Source: Piscicola geometra (lineage: Eukaryota > Annelida > Clitellata > Hirudinida > Piscicolidae). Taken from it: a stretch of 64,000 nucleotides of DNA. The notes below the pieces were generated by a model. That model worked only from the letters and a program-made list of their open reading frames with translations, did not search any database and was not told where the DNA came from. Both the position numbers and the translations under genes were made by a program. The stretch spans positions 14,315,583 to 14,379,582 of the forward strand of contig OX030955.1 of the NCBI GenBank assembly GCA_943735955.1. Reading direction: 5' to 3'. Position 1 is the stretch's first letter; each line of letters opens with the position of its first letter. Below, piece by piece: positions 21,668 through 33,529 of this stretch.

Positions 21668-22659
21668 GTCATTTCAAGCTATTTATAATATATTTTCAAG
21701 TAAATGTTTTTCTCAAGTGCTATAGGCACAGTGTGATTAAAACTTTCGGTCAGAAAGTAAAATATTTGGTCATCTTTTAGTAAAAATAAACATGGAAAAA
21801 CTTTTATTTGAGATATAAATCACAGTGAAATTTTAAAGGGTCCTTATAGAATTCCTAAACATCATTGAGTATCAATTTAATGCTTATTTATCGACTATGC
21901 GAGTTATAGACTATAACTTATAGTCTATAAGTTATAGTCTAACTTAGAGCCTATGAGTTATAGGTTATACATAAAAATTATTTTATATGTTAAAGAATAA
22001 ATTTATAATTGATACATAAATTATATAAAACAGTAGCAATATCGAAGTCTTGAATATCGAAAAATCCACAAAATATTATGAATATTAATGATTAATTAAA
22101 TAAGACCAGCAAGGTCTAGATATTTTAGTCAATGATTGATGAAGCATTTTGGTAACAATTGAAAAATGTTTCAAGAATAGATTAAATTTAATATTTATCA
22201 ATTATTTTCTTAAATCCTACTTAAATTTAACAAGTAGGAAAAATATTTTTATAAAAGCAACAAATATTATAACAATTGATTGAAACAAAGTTAAATTATT
22301 TTATTAATAGGTTGTAAAAAGACCATAGCTCAAAGATAGATAAAGTTTATTTTATTATCACAGTAAACGTTCTTTCGGTAATGGTGTTAAAATATTATTA
22401 TTGAATGCTATAGAATATCTATGCTTTCGCACTTATATTTTATGAGTAAATAGTAAAAGTACTTTAATTCTTAAGTTTAAGAAACAAATTTTGAAGGAAG
22501 AAAAATTTAAAACTTTTAATGAAAACAAATAGGTTTTCAAAAGAGATTGTCATGTCGGTTATAAAGTTAAACAAAAAGCCTAGATTTAGGTAGTTTAAAA
22601 GCAGGAACAGTTTGATTATAAATTTTATAATAAAGAAAAACAGTCATTTTATTTTTAAA
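21668..22659. other. Upstream region of the TMEM26-like gene; palindrome at 21909-21939
   Basis: AT-rich, no exon seen. A 31 bp near-perfect palindrome (GACTATAACTTATAG then TCTATAAGTTATAGTC) lies at 21909-21939 and recurs in all units. It is the likely 5' flank of the gene at 22660. No TATA box or start site can be fixed. Confidence 0.5.
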
Positions 22660-24902
22660 ATGTTAACAAGCTCTGACGCAAAGTTCCGTTGTTTGTGGCA
22701 CATGTTCATTTGGTCCATTCTGCTGACACTAGTCTCACAATTCTACATTCTATCTGACCACATCGCCTTCTACATATTCGGCAGTCTGTGTATTCTCGTC
22801 TTGCCCATTGTCACTTCTCTCTACAGCAACACCGCTGGCAGGAGGGGTGCTGGTTTGTTGAGGTTTGTTATCATTTAAAAATTAATTTATATAGTGCATA
22901 ATTAAAAATAGGTGAATTCGTTAATATATAACCTCACTTCAATAAAAATGTATTTATTGAACAATTCAAAATATATCACATCACATCTCCTTCCAAAAAC
23001 TAACACAGAGTGGCTTATGTGCTATGTGATCCAGTCATAGCCTGCATGGCTCTGGTGCCAGTGCTTCTTATCAACAAGCTGACACCCCTCATTCGAGAAA
23101 TGGAATGTCTTTCTGAGAATATTCACTCTTGGAATCAGAGTCTTTCATGTCTCAGTGAACAATCATTCTCAACACCTTCTAAGTTGAAGGAACTGATATT
23201 AAAAAATCCTATGGATTTTAAATACAAGACGGTTTTATGGCTTGAAAGGGTATGTATAGGGTATCATGATTAGGTTTAATTTTCATCTATAATACAAAAA
23301 AATTAACCACTTGATACAGAGGCAGTTCTTGGCGGCGATTGAGGTGTCAGTGATCATTCCATGTATTCTTGCCCTGCTAATGGGACACAGAACAAGGAAG
23401 ATGAGTTACCAAACGGCTCTGTTGATTTTCCTCTACTGGCTCATCAGTGGCATTGAGTGCGCCAGCATGATTGAGGCTTCAGTGCTGTGTGGCTCAGAAC
23501 GACTCCACTACGCCATCACCACCGAAGTCACTGTGGTGATGGCGTGCATCCTTGCCAACAGCTATGGCCTGGTCACTTTGTGCAGCTATATAAGTCCCAT
23601 GAAGTGCAAGGGAGACAAGAACAAAGTGGCTGACCATTTTGACCTGGTCTACAAGTGTGTGGTCGGAGTGATGGGAGTCGCCTTTGTGGAACTTCCTCAG
23701 TTTATAGCGCGCATTCAAATGGTCGTCGCGACGTCTGACTGGCCGTCAAACTTTGAAATCAGCGACTTTATCAGACAAAGCAAGCACTCTTCTCTGGCAG
23801 ACACAAACCACAGCGAAGACGCTTTCAAACAGATCTCATCATCTCAAGGAATGTTCCATCTCAACAACGTTTCCCTCGACGCATCGAAATTGCTTAAAGA
23901 TCTCTTCTCTAATTTAGAGCAAAATTCTTCAAAAGAAATGCAGCATATTTTTAACAGTTTCTACCACGCCAGCATGCAGCCCACCATTCCAGCCACCATT
24001 GACTTCAGCCAATCCTACCACCAAGGCTTCCCTCCTTCCTTCTACCTCTGGGCCTTCAAGGATGCCATTGCCATTGTAATCATCAGCATTTTGCTTTTTC
24101 TACAACGCCAGGGAAGGGGGACTAGGGTCTTTCTGAAAGTGATGAGTCAAGAGCAGGGCTGTGTCGGCACCGTCTTTGACAACCTCAACACCGTCTTTTT
24201 GCCTGAGAAGAGGGATAAGTATATCATCACCAGGTTTGTGGGCGTGTACCATTGGTGTATTCGATAGGGAGAGAGCAAGTGAATTTTTGTATTCTGATTT
24301 CAATATATTTTTTAAACATTCATTTTTAAAACCTCATATTGATCTTGCTCAATAGTTTGTTTCATGCACGCAGATGTGCCAAATGCAAGCAAATAGATCT
24401 GAGGAATGGCTTACCGCGCAGACACAAGAACCACTACCGCTCCATCATGCAATCCAAGCCTTCCAACAAATCCTTACCCAGCCACATGTGGCGTTCATCC
24501 GAGCTGTTCTTCAAGCCTTCATACCCTGATGTGGCTCAGGAGCAGAGAGCGAGCGAGTTATCTTCATCCATTCAAAGAGCACTCAGAAAGCAGGAGTCGT
24601 TGAGGTACGAGACTGACGACTTCAAGGTTGAGATGGGCGAGGAGCTGAGAAGGAAGATGCAATCGTCAGATGAGGAGGTTGATGAGGAAGCAAAGGACGA
24701 TGTATCAGTGGCTTCGTTTGGAGACGTATTCTCGAATAACCCTATCGACGGCGCTAATGGTGGGGAACACACAAATATGGAGTATGACCTTGAGAGGCCG
24801 TATACTACATTGGGGCCTGCTGAAACGCCCTGTAGCCATCAAGAAGTTGTTCCTCCGAGGAAGAAGAAAAAGATCAAATCGGTTCAGTTCAGTTTCAGTT
24901 GA
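22660..24902 (+). CDS. TMEM26-like: TMEM26-like membrane protein, unit 1
   Basis: Four exons join in phase: 22660-22862, 23009-23249, 23320-24233 and 24374-24902, giving 628 codons. ATG 22660 is preferred because it is the first in frame and follows AAA. Eight hydrophobic segments are visible near residues 12-31, 34-55, 69-89, 150-169, 179-198, 217-238, 257-283 and 389-410, followed by a charged cytosolic tail with a basic RKKKKIK near the end. N-x-S/T sequons fall only in the loops after segments 3 (NQS) and 7 (NHS, NVS, NSS), consistent with both being outside and both termini inside. The order of segments and motifs such as ALVP and QTALLIFLYWLISGIE resembles TMEM26, but human TMEM26 is much shorter (about 370). 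Unit 1 alone has His at residue 304. Confidence 0.6.
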
Positions 24903-26063
24903 CCCCTTTCGAAGCTTCCTATTATTACATTGAGATATCTATTTAAACTTGATGTTTGATAAAGTAAAATTGATTTCATTTTCACATTTTTAGTAAGTTT
25001 ATATTCCTATTTTTTATCATGTTTCTTTTTTTTATTTGTTTGATTTATTTAAAATTTTGCTATTTAACTTAACGTTTTAAAACTATTGCATCACATTGAT
25101 GAAAAAACTCCAGACATATGTAATCAGTCATCTTCATAATCTTCAAAATGCATTTTAATATAAATTAATTTCTATAGTATTATTTATAATATTTTCTTTT
25201 ATTTTTTTACTTTCAAAAGTACATAATCAAATTAAAGTTTTTTTAAATTAGTGAATAGTGTTTTTAGTCAGTATTTTGTGAAAAACGTCTTAATTGACAC
25301 GCTGATTCTATAATTGTACATTTTTAGAGAAGCTCTTCTAGTAGTCTATAACACCATTAATTCATCCAGCAAAGCGTGTAAATCACCGCCTTTCATAGAC
25401 TTTGGCCTATAGATAATAGGTGAAGTACCACGGTACGATGTATGAATTTATTCCTGTTTTATGACATTCGTAGCATTGAATTTGAATTATATAATTATTT
25501 GTTATTCAAAGCATGTCGATAATAAATCGTCGCCTATATAGACCATATAAAATTTATATTATATTATAAATCAACAAAAATAAAATTATGTAGTATTTTT
25601 CAATTTTTTACATTTTGATAATTTAAACTAATTGACTTTGTGATAAATTTATTTAAAAACTTTTTCAATATATCCACCCATCGTATGTAATTTTGTAAAT
25701 TCTCTAATTCTCTTGCTCAAAAAATGAAATCTTTTTAAATTATAATTTTCAAGGGTACAATATATTTATTTTAAAATAAGTAACGTTTCAGCTGATTATA
25801 GTTTGTGTCGGATTAAAGATTTGTACCAAGATAGACATTTTTAATAAAGATATCTACGGAAATAGAAGTTATAAATTGCTTCCCTTAAGTGTAGAGTCAT
25901 TGGTTCAAAGTATTCAACTGTATAACTATTATAATAATAGTATTATTGAACGAGATTTTGTAAATCTTTACACTTGGAAATGAATCAAATGTATTAATTA
26001 TTAGCTGATATATTCAAAAATAAATTATTTACAACAGAAATATAAAGAATTCACCGTACAATT
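24903..26063. other. Intergenic, start of the variable patch
   Basis: 3' flank of the TMEM26-like gene; no gene seen. In units 3 and 4 (from 46683 and 57567) this stretch carries a shared set of about a dozen substitutions and small indels relative to units 1 and 2. Confidence 0.5.
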
Positions 26064-26205
26064 CTGGGCGGTGGGATAGCCTAGTTGTAAAAAGCATTGA
26101 AATCGCATCACTGGCGTGGCTTCGGTTCCAACTGATTCCTAATTGTGTCGAGGTTCCTGTACTTTATGGTGAAAAAGTAAAACGCCATTTGTCATAAAGC
26201 TCAAA
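26064..26205 (+). mobile_element. tRNA-derived SINE, in every unit
   Basis: GGGATAGCCTAGTTG resembles a pol III A box; about 40 bp later GGCTTCGGTTCCAACTG resembles a B box. TCCTAATTGTGTCGAGG and an A-rich end follow. Copies at about 36934-37075, 47829-47970 and 58713-58854. The borders are approximate. Confidence 0.45.
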
Positions 26206-26739
26206 AAACCATAGGTTTTCTACTTTTATTAGTATCTGGGTAATGTAAAAGTCATTAAAAAGCAAAATAAAAATGCAAGCTTTTGAAAAAATTAAAATAT
26301 ATTAATGAAAAGAGCTTTATGAAGGATTACAGGTTTGATCGTTTCATTTCAGTAAAACTGTGAAATATGATCAGGCTTTTTCAGGCTATTCTTGTAATGA
26401 CTGGAATTTTTAATCATTAATCGTATTGACCAAGTTTATTGGTTGTTACGCGAAATGCCTGGGTTTTCATGTTTTATGCAACATGCTTGATACGCGTTTG
26501 ACTAAAATATATAGATATCTCAATAAAGACTTTGTTGTTGAGCTTTGGCCGTTGTTCTGTCCCTCTAGATAAATGTCTGTGGATGCCCATGACCCCCATA
26601 GGTCATCCTCAAAGTAACCCAAAGTAGATGTTTTTTCCTATTTAAGATAATTTAATTTGATAACTTCACGTAACATTCCCTGTTTAATCGCTTCTGTACC
26701 GAACAGTGGATCTTTTATCTATTATGCGTTTGGACCAAT

Positions 26740-27696
26740 CATGGGCGGCAATCCTGAGGTGGTCTTGGGGTCCGGACCCCTTCAATTTTTTCAATAAAAA
26801 CATTTTAAAACTTTTGTTTTTATGCAAACATGGCATAAAACAGAATTTTTACATATTAATACATTGAGAGTATGTTTAGTTATAGCTGTCTAAAATAAAA
26901 CTTTTCATTGCATTGAAGGAATATATACATCTTTGGCAGCCGCTCAAATAAATTTGTAGAATAAACGGTTTTGGGTATAATATATTAAAATTTTAGAATC
27001 TTAAGTCTAAATAAAAACTAAATTTAATTAATTAGAATGTTTTTAGTGCGAATATTGGTTGTTTTGAATCTGTCGAGAATGGCCGCAGCAGACCAAGATG
27101 GCCGCAAGGAATCAAGTGAGCTGTGACATAAAGGAGAAATCTTTCCATAGCAGCAGCAGTACCAGCGTTGGCAAAGACTTCTCCTTCACCCTCTTTCGCA
27201 GCCTCGGCACCAGTGGCAAGACAGAAAATTGAGAAGAATGATGATTGTGTTTTGAGGATGATGTGGTGATGATAGTGCTGTGGTATGAATGTTGGTATAG
27301 TGGTGATGATTGAATTTTTTATTTGTGGTGATAGTGATTTTTTGGCGGTGATTGTCATGGTGGGGTGGGTGAGGTTGGATTATTGAGGTTGATTGTGTGT
27401 TTATATATATATTTAAATTTTATATATATACATACATTGGTAGTGGTCTAAAAACCGTTTTATTTAACAAATTTATTTGAAGAGCGCCTTTGTTCACTTA
27501 GTTAAGGCCGCTATACAAATCATTAGTGATTGATTGATTGATTGATTGCTTACTTAAATATTCGTATAAAAACAGAAGTTTAAAAAACATTTTTAGTGGG
27601 AAAGTGGGGGGGTCCAGACCCCAAAACCTACCAGGATCGTCCATGCTGGTTAGGACCCCCCCTCCACCCAAGATTTAAAGCAGATCGCCGCTTCTG
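26740..27696. mobile_element. Non-autonomous hAT element, unit 1
   Basis: The ends are CATGGGCGGCAATC on the left and GATCGCCGCTTCTG on the right, inversely matching at 11 of 14 positions. GGACCAAT (26732-26739) and GGTCCAAT (27697-27704) flank it, a 7-of-8 target duplication. A second inner inverted pair (GGGGTCCGGACCCC left, GGGGTCCAGACCCC right) follows. The left subterminal part is the reverse complement of the repeats at 4281-4938, so the transposase at 2575-4260 is a plausible relative of its source. The element contains a LINE tail (27453-27549). A minus-strand frame (27032-27358) is probably fortuitous. Confidence 0.7.
27453..27549 (+). mobile_element. LINE 3' tail inside the hAT element
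   Basis: TTTAACAAATTTATTTGAAG then GAGCGCC...GGCCGCTATACAAAT and (GATT)n. Same LINE family, with a different stem sequence. In unit 4 (near 60145-60172) the second arm reads AAGGGCGCT, restoring pairing with AGCGCCTT. Others at about 38323, 49218 and 60112. Confidence 0.7.
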
Positions 27697-27704
27697 GGTC
27701 CAAT

Positions 27705-28474
27705 AGCTGCTGTTAGAGTCAAACCTATATGAATATTAGTTATCTTTAATCGATGCAAATCGAATTATCATTAATAAACTTCAGTTTTAAAGATCGCATA
27801 TATTTTTGATAGTTTACTTAGTTTTTTTATGTTCAATTTTTTCTATAATATATTCAGACACTGAAGTTTTGTTTAGACATGAATATTTAAAACTATTAAC
27901 TAATTATTTCCTTATTCAATCGAATTGTAGGTCCCTTTATTTTTACTCGAACCAACAAGAAATTCAGGTGTTCAAAACAGTTCTAGTTAATTCAGTAATA
28001 TTTATAAAACATTAAAATAATTGTAAACTTTTTTTTTGAATTGATAAATATTATTTTTGAAAAATTGTTTTTAAATCATAATAATTAGGCTCTACAGTCG
28101 TGAGATTTAAATATTTCAAACTTTTACTTGTTTTTAAGTTCATTTTGGTTAATATATTTAAAGCTTTCTAATTCAAAATGATACATAATAGTTCATTTGA
28201 ATACTGAATACTTTCAATAAAAGGTTTAAAAAAAGTTAAAATAAATATTTTGAAATCGTTAAAATCCAATGCACAAAAATTAACATTTTCCAAAATAATG
28301 AAATATTGTATAAAATTCATAATATAAAATAAAAATATCTATAAAAACTCATCAATAATTCAAAGTGTTCAATGTTCATTGAATTATTTTCATGCTGTTT
28401 AGTATTTTCAAGATTAACAATATACCATATGTAAAAGATAAAACCCACAAAATTGTGATGCAGATAATGAAAAA
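27705..28474 (+). promoter_or_regulatory. 5' flank of NFXL1 exon 1 (presumed promoter region)
   Basis: AT-rich sequence directly upstream of the NFXL1 ATG. No core promoter motif can be fixed. Because each unit includes it, the promoter was probably copied with exon 1. Units 3 and 4 share about six differences here from units 1 and 2. Confidence 0.3.
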
Positions 28475-28973
28475 ATGAGTTCAAGACCTGATTGGATGAA
28501 GGGCAGGGGGAGAGGAGGTCCCAAGCCCAATCCCAGTGGATTGCCAACTAATGAAAATGCACAGACTATAACTAACAGTAGTGAACCAAAGGCTCCACTT
28601 GCTGCTGGGGCTAAAATATATCAGTGGAACTCTAGAAATAATACTAATTTCAAAAAGCCCAACGCTAATAACAACATTATTTACAACAGCAATGGCTCAA
28701 ACATCTTCAATGATGCCAATAGAAGTAACAAAAACAGCAACAACAACTGCAGCAATTCAGCTACCACCTCGAGCACCTTTGAGAGAGCAGCACAACAGCA
28801 TCAAGAAGCCAGCAAGAAGCATCTGATTAAGCAATATCAAGACATGCTGATGTCATCATCATCATCATCAGATAATGATGATGAGGATGAAGAGGAGGCG
28901 GAAAAGAAAAAGATTATAATGGCTAAGATGGTAGGAGGCAAGGATGGTGATGATTACCATTGTGACTTGGGAG
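28475..28973 (+). pseudogene. NFXL1: Orphan NFXL1 first coding exon, unit 1
   Basis: ATG 28475 opens MSSRPDWMKGRGRGGPKP, an Asn-rich stretch, then FERAAQQHQEASKKHLIKQY, an Ser run and an acidic run before KKKIIMAKM. This order (RGRG start, FE...A..L...., Ser/acidic block) matches the N-terminus of NFXL1. A strong donor follows at 28974 (GGGAG|GTGAGG). No exon 2 lies in this unit: the intron ends in the microsatellite and the next unit begins. If transcribed, the exon could only splice to acceptors far downstream or read through to the TGA at 29003-29005 (176 codons). Confidence 0.75.
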
Positions 28974-29297
28974 GTGAGGAGTTGTCAAGGAATTGTCACA
29001 TTTGATGTTTTGAAGATAGACTAATCACTAATAGCTTATTTTTAATGATCATAATACTGTAAAATACCAGAATCTGCCGACATAAATAACTTTGGGACAT
29101 CAAAATTGTTTTTTCCGCTTTTTTTTCAGACATAATTATTTTAACCTTGAATTAAAAAAAATCTTATGTGGCAAATAATTTTTTTTTGAAAAAATACTTT
29201 TATTTTCAGAATACATATTTTTTATTAATTATCCGAGATTTTGGTGTTTTATGGTAATGGTAATTTTATTATTCTATTTGCACCTAATCCATTGACC

Positions 29298-29403
29298 CAT
29301 TCATTCATTCATCCATCCATCTATTCATCCATCTATTCATCCATCTATTCATCCATCTATTCATCCATCTATTCATCCATCTATTCATCCATCCATTCAT
29401 CCA
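29298..29403. repeat. 12-mer microsatellite ending unit 1
   Basis: (TCATCCATCTAT)n. It joins directly to the next unit at the AGCCAGAAG border. Equivalent tracts: 40168-40297 (two repeats longer), 51064-51181 (one longer) and 61960 to about 62060 in unit 4, where the pattern changes to plain TCCA repeats. Apparent coding frames here are artefacts. Confidence 0.95.
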
Positions 29404-32080
29404 GCCAGAAGCCAATTGTCTATGAAACAGTTGAGCGTCAAAATGCCAGAAGATTGGGCTCCCAGTCGTGCTGGGCTTACTCAACACTAGGTCTCTCCAC
29501 AATAAATTAAAGTTAAGTAGTTTGCTGCAATGGCTATCCAATTTATTAGGTTTCTCCACCTGAAGCTAATTAGGTTAAGGTTAGGGTAACACTTTTTGGT
29601 GCTGGCTAGCCGTGACAAGCTGAATAGACATTCGCATGGAACTTTACTTGAGGGAGATGACAATTACTTTTTTGCCAGTTATGCAAGAATCGGATATGCT
29701 GCTAAGCATGCTGTTGCCAAGAAAAAAGCGAACAATTTTCATAGCCTAACTCAGATTCTATTGAAAGGAATCTATTCGATAACGTTGAAGGTCGGTTAGT
29801 TTTGGAGATTTACTTATCTTTAACAAGTTTTTCCAGTTCTTTCCAGTCACTTCGCTTTCATTTTTTCAAAGACATTCACACTTTTTAATTTCATTAACCT
29901 TTTTCAAAGCGTTAACCTTTTTCATAGCGTTAGCAATACATTTTTAATAAAACATATAGAGCGCTCTTGAAATTTATGAAAAAGCGTTATATAATTTATT
30001 TGATTGATCAATTGACATACATTATATCTCTGCTTTTATCTAAGTTAACTTTTGATTAACGCGTCAACGGAATAACGCATGGAAAGAGATGAAATCACAC
30101 TTTTTAAGAAGATTATGAAACGTTCGAAATAGTTTGTCATTTTACAGTTTGCCCAAACAGGAGTTATAATAGATTCAACACACTGGGAGATGCTTCTACC
30201 TCGTACACATTCCTGGTTTTGCATTTTCCCCCTATTTGTGGGCATTCCTTTGTTTGCATATGATGGAGATGATAGTTTTTGACCAGTTAAATTTAACTTG
30301 ATCAATTGGTTTACAAAATATTTAATATATAAATGTTCATCTAAGAAATTTTTGAGATAAGGATTCGAGATTACATCTAATATGTTTTTAATACAAGGGA
30401 GAATTCTGTATAATTATGAAAATGTATTAAAAAAACATAAAAATTAGAAATATTTTTTAGAAAGTCTATAAATTATTATATTAAAAATTAACATATTTAT
30501 TTATTCATTACGTCACAATCTTCTAAAACACTTTTACGACCAGTTTTACAACTTTCATTAAGGCTTAATGATTAAGCACAAGCATTATAATATATAAACT
30601 TTAAATGAGTGACAAAAATCCTTGCATCGATACAAGTATTATAATTATTTTTTGGGATTTTGCCGATTAGTCTCTATTTACCTTAGTAACTAAGGCTTAG
30701 TTTTGTTATATATATTGCTTGATAAGCCAAACTATTAGTTAATGAAATTGTCCTTTAATTTACTAAATATAATTTATATTATATTATGATATAATATTAA
30801 ATTAATTCATGAGCCAAATTAGTGATTCTTTAAACTTATTAAATATAATATAATAGTGAATAACTTAAATAAATTAAATATAATTAACATATTTGATAGA
30901 ATTTCATTCTTAATCTCTTTTATTGCTATAAACTATTTTTGGGAGATTAAACTCAGAGCAATAACATTTTTTTGCAAAACTTATACTTTGAATTGACAAT
31001 CCCTTATATAATAGTTTCTGTTATTTGATAAAAATGATCAAAAATTGAAATATTTAAATAAAAAAACATTTGAGTAGATTTAAATGTTTTTATATCCATA
31101 TTCAAAACATGTGCTGTAAAACACAATGTATAATTCGCACTTTTGCGCTTTTTATTTTGCTCTCAAAAGATTTCCAAACACGCAAATTTATTTTTTTGCA
31201 AGAGTGAAGACATATCTGTTCGACAAATTTATTTACGAGCGCTCTTGAATTTGAAGAAAGAGCGCTATAGAAATCTATTTGATTGATTGATTGATTGATT
31301 GAGTGAAATGGCGTATATTTCCGTTGGGATACTTTGGAAATCGTACTCGGAAGCATAGACAGAGCAATATAAAAACAGCTGATGGCAATGTTTATTTATT
31401 TCTTGAATCAGCTGATTGTTGGTTTCTAACAATAACAAGAAGCGGCCATATTATTTTAGATTTCGGCAAACTATCCGAGGCGAGATATGTCGTAAAATGA
31501 ACAATAACTGAGACTTCTTTTACTTCTTTTTTTTAACATATTTTTTAAAAGTTATATGATAGTTCACGATATATATTTCGGCAAACTATCTGAGGTGAGA
31601 TATATCGTAAAATGAACAATAAATGAGGCTTCTTTACTTCTTTTACGAATAATTTTTTGAGTAATTAATAATAATTTTACTCAGTAATGTCAAATCTTGT
31701 ATATATTTCGGCAAACTATCTGAGGCGAGATATATTGTTAAATGAACAATAAATAAGGCTTCTTTACTTCTTTTATGAATACTTTTTTGAGTAATCAATA
31801 ATAATTTTACTCAGTAATGTCAAATCTGTTCACATTAAAATTAAACACATAAAAATAGGTCAAAAGATCTGCGTGTTTTTTAACTCTCTAAACTAAACTA
31901 ATATGAGAAAAAAATCTTATTAATTTAAAGTATTTTATTATGCCTGTTAGCAATACCGTTTTATTACCATCCAGCGATTTAAACATTGGAAGTTTGTCTA
32001 TGTCAATCGTTAATCTCATTTGCATAAATTATGAGTACGATTTCCAAACTAAAGCTTTCCGTTTAACAAGCCATTTTTAG

Positions 32081-32537
32081 ATGTCGTTCTGTGGCCTATC
32101 TGAACGCCCCCCAAGATTTAATCTTTTCGAATATCGTTTTTCTGACATTTTGGCATTGAAAAAACAGACGCGCTTCATTCAGGGTCTTTAGAGTATTCAT
32201 TTTTTTGCTACAAATCATTTCTATGTTTTTAATGAAGGGTTGCCAGTTTACGACACTAAGCAGTGTCTTCTCAAGCGCCCTTCACCTACTATTCTGCTAG
32301 AGAAATCCAAGGTAAAACAGTTAATTTCGAAATAATTTTTTTCTCAATTTTAAAAATACCTGTATGAAACTAATTAATAACTTACATTTAATTTTATAAT
32401 TAATATTTTTTTTGAAGATGACGAAGTTCTATTACAAACCTAGAAGTCCCTACACCCTGAATCCAGCCTCGGAGTCTCATCCATGCACTGGTGGACGAGA
32501 GATTGAAAGATTGAATCCTGAATGTGTTAAAATCTGA
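32081..32537 (+). pseudogene. Two-exon small gene, unit 2
   Basis: Exons 32081-32311 and 32418-32537; same sequence and same TAG (32189-32191) as in unit 1. Confidence 0.45.
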
Positions 32538-33529
32538 GTCATTTCAAGCTATTTATAATATATTTTCAAGTAAATGTTTTTCTCAAGTGCTATAGGCACA
32601 GTGTGATTAAAACTTTCGGTCAGAAAGTAAAATATTTGGTCATCTTTTAGTAAAAATAAACATGGAAAAACTTTTATTTGAGATATAAATCACAGTGAAA
32701 TTTTAAAGGGTCCTTATAGAATTCCTAAACATCATTGAGTATCAATTTAATGCTTATTTATCGACTATGCGAGTTATAGACTATAACTTATAGTCTATAA
32801 GTTATAGTCTAACTTAGAGCCTATGAGTTATAGGTTATACATAAAAATTATTTTATATGTTAAAGAATAAATTTATAATTGATACATAAATTATATAAAA
32901 CAGTAGCAATATCGAAGTCTTGAATATCGAAAAATCCACAAAATATTATGAATATTAATGATTAATTAAATAAGACCAGCAAGGTCTAGATATTTTAGTC
33001 AATGATTGATGAAGCATTTTGGTAACAATTGAAAAATGTTTCAAGAATAGATTAAATTTAATATTTATCAATTATTTTCTTAAATCCTACTTAAATTTAA
33101 CAAGTAGGAAAAATATTTTTATAAAAGCAACAAATATTATAACAATTGATTGAAACAAAGTTAAATTATTTTATTAATAGGTTGTAAAAAGACCATAGCT
33201 CAAAGATAGATAAAGTTTATTTTATTATCACAGTAAACGTTCTTTCGGTAATGGTGTTAAAATATTATTATTGAATGCTATAGAATATCTATGCTTTCGC
33301 ACTTATATTTTATGAGTAAATAGTAAAAATACTTTAATTCTTAAGTTTAAGAAACAAATTTTGAAGGAAGAAAAATTTAAAACTTTTAATGAAAACAAAT
33401 AGGTTTTCAAAAGAGATTGTCATGTCGGTTATAAAGTTAAACAAAAAGCCTAGATTTAGGTAGTTTAAAAGCAGGAACAGTTTGATTATAAATTTTATAA
33501 TAAAGAAAAACAGTCATTTTATTTTTAAA

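Noticed and set aside
23494..24303. Minus-strand frames opposite TMEM26-like exon 3
   Set aside because: They are shadows of the real exon, which has consistent splice phases and membrane segments.
27032..27358. 108-codon minus-strand frame inside the array hAT
   Set aside because: It shows no transposase motif, and unit 4 has amino-acid changes (Arg to Ser, Phe to Leu) at a rate that suggests no selection.
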